NCBI GenBank assembly: GCA_920105625.2
Contig: OV050030.1
Location: 62,036,322-62,100,321 of the forward strand
Direction: 5' to 3'
DNA length: 64,000 bases
Source of the DNA: Clusia tigrina
Taxonomy: Eukaryota > Arthropoda > Insecta > Diptera > Clusiidae
Both the position numbers and the translations under genes were made by a program. How positions within the stretch are numbered: the stretch's first letter is position 1; each line of letters starts with the position of its first letter. The notes below the pieces were generated by a model, which had not been told where the DNA came from, ran no database searches, and saw only the letters and a program-made list of their open reading frames with translations. Below, one piece after another: positions 1 to 12,800 of the stretch.

Positions 1-382
1 CTCAAGTATCTCATACACCGCCGCCTGAAACACAGACGAAGGGCAAAGAACCGACGGGTCCCACAAGATTCCACGAAGACACCAGAGCCTGAACCTTCTT
101 GAGTCCTGGAGCCATCAGTGAAAATACGGCAGCAAAGTTTGCCGGGCTCGTTCTCGGGATCTAACCATCAACGAGCCTCTGGCAGCAACACATTGTACCG
201 CTTTTCTAGAATGACGGTTGACGACATGGAGTCCGGGGGCATAGAGAGGATTGCAGAATCGATGTCAGTGCCTGCGCCGTCGTCCAATATCGAGTTCACC
301 CCATACCAGTGGCCACTATGTTTCACTCTGCAGATGGCCTTAACGGCCTCTCCGCGGATGAAGACATCTAGTGGCGAGAGAT
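1..382 (-). pseudogene. LINE ORF2: start of RNase H domain, cut by window edge
   Basis: Reading the minus strand from about 380 down gives a linker and then, near 120-70, IFTDGSRTQEGSGSGVF. This is the first RNase H block, with the catalytic Asp in TDGS and the glycine-rich strand after it. RNase H after the RT is known in the I and LOA groups of LINEs. The domain continues past base 1, so the remaining catalytic residues cannot be checked. The stretch 168-557 is open in a neighbouring frame and holds the RT thumb and linker. Confidence 0.65.
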
Positions 383-2476
383 TCACCGAAGCATCAAGTG
401 CCGGGCCTGGAGTAGTCGGAAATGCTCCGGTACAACATATGGCCACAGCACGTTGTAGTTTTGATAGAGCTTTTTGACCCCTACAAGAGAGAGTCTGCTC
501 ATCCAAACCATCGATGCATAGGTGATAATAGGTCTTACCATAGCTGTATAGATCCATAGGACCTTATTAGGGGAAAGACCCCATGTCTTACCAAAAACAC
601 CCTTACACTGCCAGAAAACTGACAGTGCTTCGGATGTCTTCAGTTCGACATGTGATTTCCAAAGAGGTTTGTTATCAAGAATGACTCCAAGATATTTGAT
701 TTCCTTGGATAGCTGGATAGTGACTCCTTTTAGTGTAGGCAGAATAAGTCCATCAAGCTTTCTCCTTCTGGGAAAGAGGACAATACCAGTATTGACAGGA
801 TTAGCCGATAGCCCATTCGCACTGCACCAAGTGTCAATCATATCGAGAGTTCTCTGCACCCTTCTGCAGACAATCATAAGGGATGGACCTGTCACAAGAC
901 AGCCAACATCATCCGCATATGCCTGAGCGTATACACCCGAGTCATTAATGGCGTTAAGCAGGGGATCGATTACCATGTACCAGAGCAATGGAGACAGTAC
1001 GCCACCTTGGGGACATCCTGTATTAACCCCAGACGACACCAGCAAATCTTCCTCCGCCCGCACCATTATGATTCTCTGGGCCAGCATTGAACGTATCCAG
1101 TTTACTAGGACCTGGTCTACGCCATGCCGCCTAGCAGAGCCGCAAAGTAGCATTGTCAAACGCACCCTCTATGTCCACAAAGATGCCTATTGCGTATTCT
1201 TTCCTGTCGATGGCTCGCTCTATCCTTCCAACAAGTTTTTGCAGAGCCGTCTCGCAGGATTTTCCGCTTTGATAGGCATGCTGAAATGGAGAGAGTGGAT
1301 GCGTCTTCAGAGACTCCCTACGCATGCGAAGCTCCACCAGCGTTCTAAACTTTTTAGCATGAACGAGGTTATACTAATAGGTCTGAAGCTCTTGGGATTG
1401 GTGTAGTCGTCTCTTCCAACCTTAGGACTGAAAGCAACCCTCACCATCCTCCAAGAGCGTGGTGCATAGGCCAGTGCGAGACATGCAGTGAAGATCTTCT
1501 TCAGTGCTGCCAACACTAACTCAATGCCTTCCTTCAACACAATCGGATATAGGCCATCCAGTCCGGGCGATTTGAAGCTGTCAAAGGATTTGATAGCAAA
1601 TCTAATAGCAAATCTAATAGCAGCCTCATTCGCCACAGTTCTGGCGACATATCAATCATGTCGAGAGGGTGTAGCTGCCCTGACAACAGTTCCGACTAAC
1701 GGTGGTTGTTGACGGTCAATGCTTACCTGATTTCCTGGAAAGTGTGACTCCAACAGCAAGCTGAGTGTCTCACATTGCCTCTCCGTATAGGAGCCATCAG
1801 GTTTCCTCAGCGACCCCAGCTTAGCGGTTTGGTCCTTTTTCAGTACTTTCACCAGTTTTGCCGTGTCACTCAGGGATTCGATATCACTGCAGAAGTCTCT
1901 AAAAGAAGTCCTTTTCGAGTCCCGAATTAGCTTCTTGTAGTCCCTCTGAACACGTCGATATCGTTTCCAGTCCTCCTCAAGATTCGTCTTGGGGGCCCGG
2001 TTGAGGAGTTTTCTAGTCTCACGCATCAGCACCTGAAGCTCTCGATTCCACCATGGAACAGGAGTCCGGCTAAGAGGAGGTCTGGTTGGACAGGCTAGCA
2101 CGATACTTTTTGTTAGAGCAGTGTTGAGATGTTCAACAGCCGCCTCAATGTTCTGCTCCTTGCGAAGTTTCAGTGGCGTCACGAGATTGCTACGCAGTGC
2201 CTCCCTGCACTTTGGCCAGTCTGTTTTTCTTGGGTTTCTGGTGGGCAATGGCATCTGCTCCCGCTCGCCACACTGAAACTCAATGTATCTGTAGTCCGAG
2301 CACGAGTCTTCGGCGAGGACCCTCCAGTTGCTGATCGACCACCCCAGTCTTGGATTTGACAGGATGACGTAAATTACCTCCTGCCTTCTCGTAGTCACAA
2401 AAGTAGGCTGCCTGCCTCCATTGTGGACGGGCATTAGCATCGCAACAAAGAACCAGACCAAGACTGCGCCGCTCAC
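383..2476 (-). pseudogene. LINE ORF2 reverse transcriptase and connector, several frameshifts
   Basis: The RT part is spread over at least four overlapping frames (2,476-1,652, 1,636-1,307, 1,337-1,131, 1,165-383). Recognisable pieces in order are WWNRELQ before the RT, SPGLDG (RT block 2), RPISITSF (block 3), the IFVDIEGAFDN motif holding the first catalytic Asp, GCPQGGVLSPLLW, and the catalytic box AYADD. The thumb region QRAVAICCTGAF follows near 450. A short in-frame repeat of the bases coding IRFA is present near 1,605. The frame breaks show that no functional polymerase can be made. Confidence 0.8.
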
Positions 2477-2864
2477 AGAACCCTACGAGAGTAGCGACCT
2501 TCCCAGGTGGTGGCGCCTCCAAAGCATCGTAAGGAAAGTAAGCAGATGCAATCACGAACCTCGACCATCCGTGCATACTCTTAAAACTAATCTCTGCCGC
2601 AACCAGATCCTGACAACAGAATGCGTCAAGGCAGGTCGCTGCGAGATGGGATGATATTATAAGACCGGCTCTAGGTCTAATCGAGTTTCTGTCATGTAAT
2701 ATCGTGGCCCCTTTCAACGAGCCAAGGCCACAGAGGCGACCCCTAAAGACCCAGGGCTCTTGTACTGTTGTTATGTGGGGTAATAAGTGCAGCAGGGTGA
2801 GTCGTCTACTTAGTAGTACAGTAGCTGCTTTAGAATGCTGCAAGTTTATCTGCGTTACCGTCAA
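2280..2864 (-). pseudogene. LINE ORF2 N-terminus: APE-type endonuclease, frame-broken
   Basis: The translation opens with TVTQINLQHSKAAT, the usual start of EEP/APE-type LINE endonucleases, followed by VQEPWV (catalytic Glu region) and CCDANAR (the DxN motif). The domain would nick target DNA. The first codon in this frame is not ATG, so the real start is uncertain; the frame meets the ORF1 stop directly. Compared with the usual spacing, the stretch between CDANA and the QPTF motif is short, suggesting a deletion of some tens of residues. The reading frame then changes near 2,400, so the endonuclease and RT are no longer joined. Confidence 0.75.
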
Positions 2865-4132
2865 AGGACGATAGCTACGAGAATCGTCCGAGCCATTTTT
2901 CTGGGAAAGACATGAAAGGTTACAGTCCCAAAGAAGAGACTCAGACGGCTCCGGTACCGAGAAACCATGACATCAACAGTGGCCTCATCCACTCGCACCA
3001 CAAGACTAGCACCTTCTTTACCATCCCGGTTGCTACCCCTGGTGTGCGAAAGAACTCGCCACGGCCTCGTGTTGATGCCAGGGTTCTGAGCACGCAGGCA
3101 AGAAAGGACATCTGTGGTCGTCAGATCGGGATCCGGAATCCAGCAGATGGCCTTCCTGAGGGACACGCCTGCTTCGCTATAGACCGCGAAGCGAGTGGTC
3201 CCCATGGGGAGCACGTCAATGACTGCACCCCTGAGCCAGTCAAAGTTGGCCTGAGACGCGCACGGCAGAGTGCCGTCCTTTGTCTCATAGCCCTTCACAT
3301 TAGCTTCAGGACCGGAGGCAGTGACGCGATGCATCAAATGACCTTTGCAGTATTTTATCTCTGCATCAGTCAGCCGATTGTCAGGCCCCAGCTTCCCAAT
3401 CACCGCCATTGGTTGCGGGCCGGTAGCCTTCTCGCTGTACGATGGTTTGGCTGCACCTTTGGAAGTGCTTGGGCGAAAGTCCAGCTCACCACCCGCCACT
3501 GGCAAAGATTTCGCCGGGCAGATGGTTTTGCTGGATACGAGGGGCTGGGCAAACTGCAGCTTATTGGCAACATTCTTCCCCGCCACATTAGCCGCCACCG
3601 AGGTTTCGCTCGTACCCTTTGGGGTCGTGGCGCCACCAGCAGTAACAGCTGCAGGGCAGGTGGGTATGTTGTTTTCAGCAACAATCTTCTGCCGCTCACC
3701 TCGCGAGCGAGATTTCGGAGCGGTCAATCCCTCCGCATGCTCGGTGGCTTCCGTGGGTGTCACTTCCGCCGACCTGGGCCTTTTGGAGGGAGTCGACACA
3801 GAAGGGCCGGCAGAGCCAGGTGAAGATTTCTCCTGCACGAGCCTAGCAAGCCGCTTCTTTCTCTGTCTCCTCGCTTGAGTTCGCGTTGCCCTAGAACCAG
3901 TGGTCGGTCGTTCCCGACGCAGGCACTCTGGATCCAGGGTACGTTCCTCCGTCTCTGAAGAAGAAGAGATTGCGGTAACAATCCTCGTCTCCTCCAGGAT
4001 GCGCTCTCGCTGATAAAGGCGAGAAACTTTAGCGATGGTTGGGGCCTCCAGAATCCGTGCCCCTGCCGCCGAAGCGGGTGGATTTCCACATGCGTGGGTT
4101 CCACCTGGAGTATTAAATCCAAAGTTGTCCAT
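2861..4132 (-). CDS. LINE ORF1 (gag-like nucleic-acid-binding protein), open over 423 codons
   Basis: This is the first ORF of the LOA-like element. It begins MDNFGFNTPGG and is open to its stop at 2,861. The N-terminal half is low-complexity and basic, with many Ser/Thr/Arg and a cluster RRQRKKRLARL near residue 90, consistent with RNA binding. The C-terminal third (from about residue 255) looks like the conserved globular domain of LOA-type ORF1 proteins, which I believe is the DUF4780 type; that assignment is from memory. No CCHC knuckles are seen. It would coat element RNA in a ribonucleoprotein. The ORF survived although ORF2 is broken, which may be chance or a recent insertion. ORF2 follows with almost no gap. 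Confidence 0.75.
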   Translation of the reverse strand: MDNFGFNTPGGTHACGNPPASAAGARILEAPTIAKVSRLYQRERILEETRIVTAISSSSETEERTLDPECLRRERPTTGSRATRTQARRQRKKRLARLVQEKSSPGSAGPSVSTPSKRPRSAEVTPTEATEHAEGLTAPKSRSRGERQKIVAENNIPTCPAAVTAGGATTPKGTSETSVAANVAGKNVANKLQFAQPLVSSKTICPAKSLPVAGGELDFRPSTSKGAAKPSYSEKATGPQPMAVIGKLGPDNRLTDAEIKYCKGHLMHRVTASGPEANVKGYETKDGTLPCASQANFDWLRGAVIDVLPMGTTRFAVYSEAGVSLRKAICWIPDPDLTTTDVLSCLRAQNPGINTRPWRVLSHTRGSNRDGKEGASLVVRVDEATVDVMVSRYRSRLSLFFGTVTFHVFPRKMARTILVAIVL

Positions 4133-4400
4133 CGCCAGACATTGGTTTTTGTTCGGTACTCCTCCCTAGCCAGTGTGGTCCGCGGATGGTACCCATTCTC
4201 TATACTCTCATTGTGATAGACAGACAGCCATAACTCCCGCCCCTCCTAAGAGGTTCAGAAGTAATGTCATTTGCGTACCAAGGGTCCCCCTATCCGCCAC
4301 TTGGGGACGCGTCCAATGGGATGTCAGGCAAATCCAACACGGAAAAAATAGTGATTAAGACCGGGTCGCAGTAGTCACCTCCAGAGAACTCAACCAGCGA

Positions 4401-4989
4401 ATATACGGAGTGAGGCGTTCAGGTGGCAACTGCCCTATTAAATGCACTGTTGGTTTGGCGATACTGTCCTGGCACGTACTGCACATCCATTTCATTCATT
4501 TTAATAACTGGTGTGCATTTAGTACCCAAAACTTCTGACGCATTTCATTTATGACTAATCGATCATTTTGGTGGTGACGCTTTTAATGAAAGTGTTCTAA
4601 AATAAGACGTGTTGCATGATGTGCGCCAGGCATAATAATTGGGAGGCGCGCAGTAAAAGGAGGACAATATTCAGCGTCTATCCTGTCTTTTACTCCATAA
4701 TTCCATCAATATCAATGATAGTCAGCTTCATGAAAATTGCTTGTTTTAGATACACGGCCCTTTTTACGTATGGCGTTAAGATCTTCAAGGAAAACTTCAC
4801 TTTGTGTCTGACGGCAAATCACATTTTAAGCATTTGATAATTCGCTAGCAATAAGTTCACCCTTTCGGAGGCAGGCCATGTTTTCCTTGACTGGCTAATA
4901 CGAAGGATTCAAGCAGTGACCCTCTACATCTTTATCTATAAAGAAATCTTTATATAATCTATAAATGTATTACTTCGATCCGATAATAA
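4401..4989. other. Unassigned sequence between two LINE copies
   Basis: There is no convincing coding sequence, RNA gene or terminal repeat here. It contains short A/T-rich stretches and a few short open frames without recognisable motifs. It may hold the 5' end of the LOA-like LINE on its left side and decayed Jockey sequence on its right side. Confidence 0.4.
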
Positions 4990-6315
4990 AAAAATCAGCT
5001 TAGTTTATTCATTAGAGACAAGTTAAATATTAGAAAAGCCCCTGGGTTCGACTTTATCACTGGTAAAATAGTGAAACAACATCCACAAGAAGGAGTTATA
5101 TTCCTAACTTACTTATGTAACTCTGTACTAACATCTGGCTTTATACCTCCCCAATAGAAAGTAAAAATGATTCTGAACCCTGGAAAAAGCGCTGATGAAG
5201 TTGAATCGTATCGCTTGTTACCAATTGCTTCTAAACGCATGGAAACCCTTTTCCTGAAAAGACTACTAAGACGATTATAGAAGAGCGAAAGCTAATTCCA
5301 AATCATTCATTTGGATAAGAAAAAACACAGCACAATCCAACAGGTTCATAGGACTGTTGAGTATATACACACTGCAATCGAACAGAAAAAATATTGTACA
5401 GCGGCGTTTCTTGACATCTCGCAATCAAGTCCTATCTTACACACAGATATTTATTCGTAAAGCAAGGCGAAGAACAATCTGAGCTCCATGAAAACTCAGC
5501 AGGCGTACCCCAAGGAAGTGTCATGGGCCCAATACTTTATCTACTTCACACGTACGACTTACCATCAGCTGAAGGAGTCACCATAGGTACCTTTGCAGAT
5601 GACACTGCTGTCTTAGCCGTTGACACTCTCCCACACTTAGCTTCCTTTAAAATCCAGAGTGGGCTAGGCAAAATTACTGGCTGGCTAAAAAAATGGAGAA
5701 TCAAGTTGAATGAAACAAAGTCAGTCCAGGTTACATTCACTCTCAAACGAGACAGCTGTCCAACTCAACGGCAGAAATATGCCCCAATGTGATGAGGCTA
5801 GATCTCTTGGGATATCACATTGGCTCTTGAATCGAATCTTCAAAATCTCAATCGATAGCAAATTGTTCTTGTACTCAGTAATTTTAAAACCTGTTTGGAC
5901 ATATGGTATTCAGCTGTGGGGCACTGCGGCAACTTCCAATGTTGAAATACTGCAAAGATTCCAATCAAATATTGTAAACTAAGAATGATGATAAACGCAC
6001 CATATTATGTCACAAAGAACCAAATCCATCGTGACCTCAAAGTTCCCATAGTCGCTCTAGAAATAAAAAATCATTCTACTTCCCACAATCTGAGACTCCA
6101 AGTCCACCCAAACCCACTAATATGGGAAATGACTTCCAACCCCTTCACTTTCACCCGACTGAAGAGAAAATCCACAACAGATCTCCTATGCTAATAGGCA
6201 ATGGCAATCCATAAAAGCCAGTAAACTCAAAAATTATTTTTAAGTTATTAAATATTGCTGAATGTGTTAATCAACAGATTGCAATAAAAATTTGGACAAT
6301 AAAAAAAAACTTATA
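4990..6315 (+). mobile_element. Decayed Jockey-type LINE fragment (RT only)
   Basis: The plus strand carries RT remnants in several frames: KAPGFDFITGKIV near 5,040, an MILNPGKSADEVESYR block near 5,165, VPQGSVMGPILYLLHTYD near 5,510 and FADDTAVLA near 5,590. The C-terminal signatures WTYGIQLWGT (near 5,900) and IHRDLKVP (near 6,025) follow. The pieces match the order and wording of the better-preserved Jockey at 7.96-13.2 kb. Stops and frameshifts are frequent, and several tens of residues are missing between RT blocks. An A-rich tail near 6,300 probably marks the 3' end. There is no endonuclease, so the copy is 5'-truncated. Confidence 0.8.
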
Positions 6316-7719
6316 TGCAATTATCCCATTGTTCACATATTCAGTAAACTGCGACGTTGATATTTTATAGTCGAACAGATCGAAGTGTGTTATCGTTTCG
6401 GCTATTTCTTTCACCGAGTGTCTCGTATCGGTTTACACGAAGTTGGTATCCGTATACACGTTCCACTTTCTTGCACTCTACCGTCTCTATCGCTTACGCT
6501 TTCATTACTTGTATTAGGTACATTTCGCGGAATATTTTCGATCGCACTCTACGCGATTTGTTTCATTCCGCACCCTTCCTTCATTTGTTCTTGTACACTC
6601 ATTTCGTGTCCGTCGTTTGCTATTTCCTAATAGCTGAGTTCAATCTCAATCGCTTTTACTGCCTCTGTCAACCGCCGCACTAATTCACTTTTCCACCTGT
6701 GGTTGGAAGTCCCCGACTCCGCAATAAAGACTTTAATTGCTCGTTCTCTAATAAAACAATTTGCACAATTCTGCCTTTATTTTTAATAGTTTTACTCGGG
6801 TATACTTCTATTCTGTGGCATGGTTATGTATGTATGTTCACCACGTTTAATAACATATGCCACACTCGTCTTACTTTAGCGCGAAGTGCCACTTTCTCTG
6901 TTTTCCGCCAAACTCTTTATGTTTTGGATTAAATATTCCACTTCTTAGTTAAAAGAGTAGTCAAAATGATGTTAAGTTACAGTAGTTGACATTTTTTTAA
7001 TCACAATGAATTATCAAAGAGATATAAAAGAAAGTAAAAATTTAAGGGAATACTTCAGTTCAGCTTGAATCGACCCTTCTTCTCGCGCAACCATCATACA
7101 TATTGACAGAAATTTCATAACAAATTGAATTCTTATGGATTTTATTTTTTTAAATGAGCCAGACCACACAAAAAAAGCTCCAATAATGTGCAAATATAAA
7201 TGATTCTAAACATAAAGGCGCTTTGTTCTCTTTTCATACAATTTTATTCCATCGCTACCTGCGAGAATTATGTATGTATGTATTCATTTTTTTGGGTTTG
7301 TTTTCTTTCTTTTTATTTTGCTTATAAGTCTACAAACAACCATACATATATATGTATTCAAAATTCTGTAGTTTTCATGATTCTGTAGTTATCAGGATTT
7401 GTAGTGTCGCCCACTTAACACGTAACGTGAAGAGAAAATCAAATATTTTGCTCTTCTTCTTTATAGGACTTCTTATTACGTTGATATTCTTTGGTTATAC
7501 CAAATACAATATACTATAAAGACATTACATCGTTCTCTTCACTCAGCGAAATGAGTTAAAAACCGTGGCTGCCTATTGGGCCAAAACCCGAAGTGTGCTC
7601 GGCAATGCAAAGGCAAAACATGTAGATATACATTCTGGTGCTTGCGTTCTATATGAGCGTGAGTGTTTACTACATGTGCGAATGTTTGTATGCTTGCTTT
7701 CATGTTTACGGCATGCATA
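6316..7719. other. Unassigned AT-rich stretch with microsatellites; flank of the mariner insertion
   Basis: No supported gene. The part from about 6,350 to 6,720 is less AT-rich and open in two plus frames (up to 108 codons), but it shows no motif I recognise. Two AATAAA-type signals occur near 6,722-6,755, so an old LTR or gene end is possible. TATG/CATA microsatellites are scattered from 6,820 onward. From about 7,640 to 7,719 the sequence is one half of repeat block R, which is interrupted by the mariner element and reappears inverted at 60.15-60.28 kb. Confidence 0.4.
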
Positions 7720-8233
7720 CGAGGTGTGATCAAAAGATAACCGTTATTTTCATCTTTTCGTGAGTTACGTATGTTCGATGTTCGCATTTTTTTTTTTTTA
7801 TGTTGGTACACATGTCTGTTATATATGTTGGCAATACCAACCATTTTGGATTGTCAGTTTGTTTTTGACAGATAAAAAGGTTAGTCGTGTTTTGGTGTGC
7901 TCTTCGATTCTGTGTTATTCGAAAAAATGGATCAAAGAAACTGTATTCAGTTTTGTGTGGTCTCATTCCATCCACGTCATATATCGGTCGGCGTGACGGT
8001 GTTCAATTCTCCGCTCTTTTTTCTTTTTAATACGAGTATACCAAAAATAAAAAATTAAAAAATATCTACGAGTGTAAAATTTAGCATCAAAGTGGTAAAC
8101 ATTTTTTGTTGGCTAGCCTTTATGGGCAGGCCAAAAACAATTAATTAAATCACAAACAAAAATTTTAAATTAGTGGTTCCAAACAAAAAACAACAACAAT
8201 AGAAGGGAAAAAAAATAAACAAAAACAATTTAC

Positions 8234-9872
8234 ATGAGCATTCGACACTCACCGCCACAAGCGAGAGATCGATGTCTCACCCGCGCGTGTCCCCCGCATG
8301 CAGCAATAGACAGTAATCAACAAATCAATTTAAACCCAACGGAGATGATCTCTCACAATAGTTCAGCACATGCGCAATCACCACCAGTAATTCAGCAAAC
8401 GGTAAGCACTGAGCACGCTCAAACTTCTAAACTAGTCACACCCACACCAATAAAACTAATAAACACGCAGGAGCAATACAACATTGCTCTTTGCACAACA
8501 AAAAAAATAAGCACAGATTCTCAAGCAGACTCGGCTACGCTAAATATGCCAGCAAACTTTCAGCTCTCTTGGAGTGGACAATGTGCCTCTCCAAATTCAA
8601 CAGCATCTCCAATACAAATCAAAAACAACAAAGGTTCTGCTATGAGTATATATAAACAACAACAACTTACCAATGTTGCAAATAAAACTATAGAAACACA
8701 GTGTGCAAAACCAAACATAAGCACACAAACAGGTATTGATCGATATATAACAATAAAACGAAAACGCAGCCCAATTGCCAAGGCAGAAAAGAATAAACTT
8801 GTTAAAAATAATACAGATACCCTAAACAACAACCGTTTTGCTCTATTAAGCGATAGTGCAGAGTCTGAACCAACTAAGAGTATTGCATTCAAACCACCAC
8901 CAATTTACTTGCGGGAACGCAGTTCCAACTTTTTAATAGACAGTGTTGCCAGCTTGATTGGTAAAAATAATTTTCATGTGGTCCCGCTGTTGAAGGGTAA
9001 AATAAATGAAACAAAAATTCACATATATTTGGAAAAAAACTATCGGGCAGTGGTTTCTTTCCTTGAAAATGAAAAGAAAAATTACTATACTTATCAGATA
9101 AAAAGTAGCAAAGGGTTGACAGTTGTTATTAAAGGTATAGAACCTGAAGTAGACCCTATAGAACTAAAATATGCACTCCAAGAGACTGGATTCACAGCAA
9201 AATCTGTGTTTAATATAAGGAATAGAGAAAAAAATTCCGCAACCACTCTTTAGAATAGAACTAGAACCAGGGAATATTAAATAAAAACAAAACGAAACCC
9301 ACCCCATTTACAACTTAAAATATTTAATGCATCGTAGAATAACAGTCGAGGAGCCTCACAAACGAAAAGGCCCAATACAATGCACAAACTGCCAAGAGTA
9401 TGTGCATTCGAAATCGTACTGCACCTTACGTACTGTATGCGTTGCGTGTGGCGACTTCTTTCCATCAAAGGAATGCAAGCTGAACACAAGTGAGGATACA
9501 AAAAAATGCAGCAATTGTGGGGGGAATCATACTGCTAACTACAGAGGCTGTCCGATATATACACAACTAAAAATCAGTATGAACCAAACTGCTAAGACAG
9601 TTCGAACCCAAAAATATAGTGCTATACCTACCAACACAAACCATATTGGAAGCTCCACCGAAAACATCTCTTCATCCACTAGCTATGCGAATGTACTGAA
9701 AACTGACGTTTCTGATAAACCGAGTCACCCTATGCAACCTCAAAATTTAGAAACGTTAATATTTAACTTGTCTCAGTGTATTACTAACTTCATGTCCTCG
9801 ATGCAATCTATGATTCAAGAGCTTGTACATAACCAAAACTTACTTATGAAAACTCTACTTTCACAAAAATGA
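8234..9872 (+). pseudogene. Jockey ORF1 (gag-like), one frameshift
   Basis: The first 339 codons from ATG 8,234 give a Ser/Thr/Asn-rich N-terminal region and then a PRE_C2HC-like domain (about residues 290-339; GIEPEVDPIELKYALQETGF). A frameshift near 9,235 interrupts its end, and the reading continues in the next frame (PLFRIELEPGN). Three zinc knuckles follow: CTNCQEYVHSKSYC, CVACGDFFPSKEC and CSNCGGNHTANYRGC. This layout is typical of Jockey gag proteins that package element RNA. The C-terminus is rich in Met/Gln. The stop codon overlaps the ORF2 start as ATGA at 9,869-9,872. Confidence 0.85.
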
Positions 9873-12800
9873 ATGTTCTAAAAATATGTCACTGGAATGC
9901 TAACGGTATTAACCAACACAAAATTGAATTAAAAAATTTTCTAGACAGTAACAGCATAGACATCATTGTAGTGCATGTGCACTATTGCGCACAAACGTAG
10001 TGTAGCACAAAGTCTACCTACGCAAACTACACATCCAAACCATACCAATACATAAGACACACCCATCCGCTGCACTGCAACACTATGACACTTGACATGT
10101 GCAGTGTAATTAGAATCCTGGCGTGCGGTCATTGGTGAATTGGTTTGTTTTACAATTGAGTGGAATTTGAGTTAGACTTAATCGAAAGGGATTAGAAATA
10201 AACAATTAAATTAATCGAGATTTGTTATCGAGTTTGTAACTCAAATAAACCATATAAAAACCCTGCTCGGGAATTAAACTAATCAGTTTCCAACTGGCAA
10301 CTCAACACATTGCATTTTTCTTGCAAACAGCCTTTCTTCGGCTTCAGCCTTTCTTCGGCTCAAATTAGTAATTTGCTCAATGGCGTCTTGCCGAGCAACG
10401 CTATAATATATAATATTTATCAAATATTTCTCGCACACAATATACGTGCATTACATCATGCTTATCTCAGAAACACATTTAACTATAAAATATAACTTCA
10501 AACTAGCAGGCTATAATTTTTACTCAACAAACCACCCACAAGGAAAAGGTTATGGTGGTACGGGAATTCTACTTAAGTCTCGATTAAAGCATTACTTTCT
10601 GGAATCCTATGCAAAAAAAACATCCATTCTACTTCCATCTCTTTACAGTGTTGGGGTGAGCCAATAGTAATTTCATCAGTCTATTGTCCTCCTAGGTTTC
10701 CTATTTCCACAACCGATTTTGTTTCTTTCTTTAAATCGCTCGGTAACAAATTTCTCTCTGCCGGAGACTTCAATTCTAAACATACCTACTGGGGCTCACG
10801 GTTAATCAACCTTAAAGGGAAGCAATTGTTTAATGCACTGATAGACTCTCGGAATGGGCTAGACTTTGTATCATCTGGAAAACCTACATACTGGCCAACT
10901 GATCAAAGAAAAATTCCCGATCTTATTGACTTTGGCATAACTAAAAATATTGAAAGGTGTTTCTTGGAAACCGAGCCCTGTTTCGACTTATCATCCGATC
11001 ACTCACCGGTGATAATATATTTAAAAAAAAGACCAGAGTTCATTGAAAAAACAATAAAACTGACCTCCAAGAACACAAACTGGCTCAAATATCGCAAATA
11101 TATTAGTACCCACGTGTGCGTTAAAACAAAACTTAAGAGTGGAGAGGACATTGAATCAGCGACGCAGGCTCTTGGTTTAATAATAAAAGCAGCTGCTATT
11201 AGTGCCACGCCCGCACAAAACTCAACTAGAACTAACGCGAGACACACTACATCACACTATGTGGAATGCCTCGTTAGAGGAAAGAGGTGATTAAGGCGTG
11301 AATGGCAAAAATACAGATCTCCAGCACTAAGAGTAAAATTAAAGTCATTACAAAATCAGCTGAAAAACACTCTACGGGAGGAAAAGGAAGAAAACCTTAA
11401 TAAGTACCTTGAAGATTTGGCTCATCTCAAAGTCACCAATTACTCACTCTGGAGAGCGACAAGAATGGTTAAAACACCAAAGGATAGTGAATCGCCTCTA
11501 AGACAAAGCGATGGAACTTGTGCAAAAACAGAAGAAGAAAAAGGCAACTTCTTTGCAGCCCATCTGAGGTCAGTATTTCAACCTAACCCGCCGACCTGCA
11601 ACAACACTAGCATACAGAACTTTTCAATTACGAAGTCAGCAGTACCAATTCATTTCAAACCAAAGGAAGTTATACGCCTATGTACAACGAGTCTAAACCC
11701 AAAAAAGGCACCTGGTTGTGACCTAATTACCAATAAAATGGTAAGTGAATTGCCGCAAATAGCTCTAATACATCTCACACACATTTTTAACGGAATACTC
11801 CGTCAGGGCTACTTCCCTACAACATGGAAAACATCGGAAATAATAATGATTCCAAAACCCGGAAAAGACCCTACTCAAGTATCTTCTTATCGGCCCATAA
11901 GTCTCCTGCCAACGCTCTCTAAAACGCACGAACGCTTATTGCTGGAAAAATTAGTACCAAAGCTCGATTTAATCATTCCTCACCACCAATTTGGTTTCCG
12001 CAAACATCATGGAACTATTGAGCAGGTGCACCGTATTGCCTCTGAAATAAGGCGAGCATTTGAACAGAGGATGTACTGCTCCGGAATATTCCTAGACGTT
12101 GCACAAGCCTTTGACAAAGTCTGGCACGAAGGACTCATATATAAAATTAAAAAACTTCTGCCAAATAGTTCGCATAAGATTCTGGAGTCATATTTAACAA
12201 ATCGCAAATTTAGGGTTAAATATAAAGAATTTGTAACGCCAGACTTTGAAATTATGGCTGGAGTACCACAAGGTAGTGTGCTTGGACCTATGCTTTACAC
12301 TCTGTACACTTCCGATCTGCCAACGGATAAAAACCTTGTTACCTCGACTTTCGCTGACGACACAGGTATCCTGAGCTCTCACCTAAATCCACGGATAGCC
12401 TCCCGGGATTTAGAGGAACACCTTAAAACAATAGAAAGTTGGCTAGCAGATTGGCGCATCAAAGTAAATGAGCAAAAAAATGTACATGTGACATTTACTC
12501 TTAAGCCCAGTTCTTGTCCGGTAGTCTCCTTAAATGGCATTGTAATCCCGCAAGCAACAGAGGTTAAATACTTAGGAGTGCATTTTGACCGACGGCTCAC
12601 CTGGAAAAAACATATAGAAGCCAAGAAAATGCAAATGAAACTCAAGGCAAGTTCCTTGTATTGGCTTACCAACCGAAAATCAAAACTGCGTTTAGAGTAT
12701 AAAGTACTTATATACAGGGCTGTAATTAAACCGATTTGGACTTATGGTATTCAGATATGGGGCACAACTAGTGCATCAAACTTGCAAATAATTCAAAGGG

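Larger units (their letters stand above)
1..4400 (-). mobile_element. LOA-like non-LTR retrotransposon (LINE), 3' end beyond the window
   Basis: On the minus strand the order is ORF1, APE-type endonuclease, reverse transcriptase and the start of an RNase H domain, which runs off the window at base 1. An RNase H after the RT, together with this ORF1 type, points to the LOA/I group rather than Jockey. The region from about 4,133 to 4,400 upstream of ORF1 is GC-richer than its surroundings and is probably 5' UTR; the exact 5' end was not located. ORF2 is broken by several frameshifts, so this copy is dead. It resembles the LINE at 19.8-25.2 kb in layout but is clearly a different family member. 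Confidence 0.85.

Noticed and set aside
6357..6683. Plus-strand frame of 108 codons as a gene
   Set aside because: No motif, and an alternative open frame overlaps it; composition alone does not support coding.
6690..6790. Solo LTR or polyadenylation region of a retroelement
   Set aside because: Two AATAAA-like signals are present but no TG...CA ends or target duplication could be found.
7539..7996. Short ORFs on both strands across the left mariner end
   Set aside because: They overlap the mariner terminal repeat and leader and are shadows of that element.
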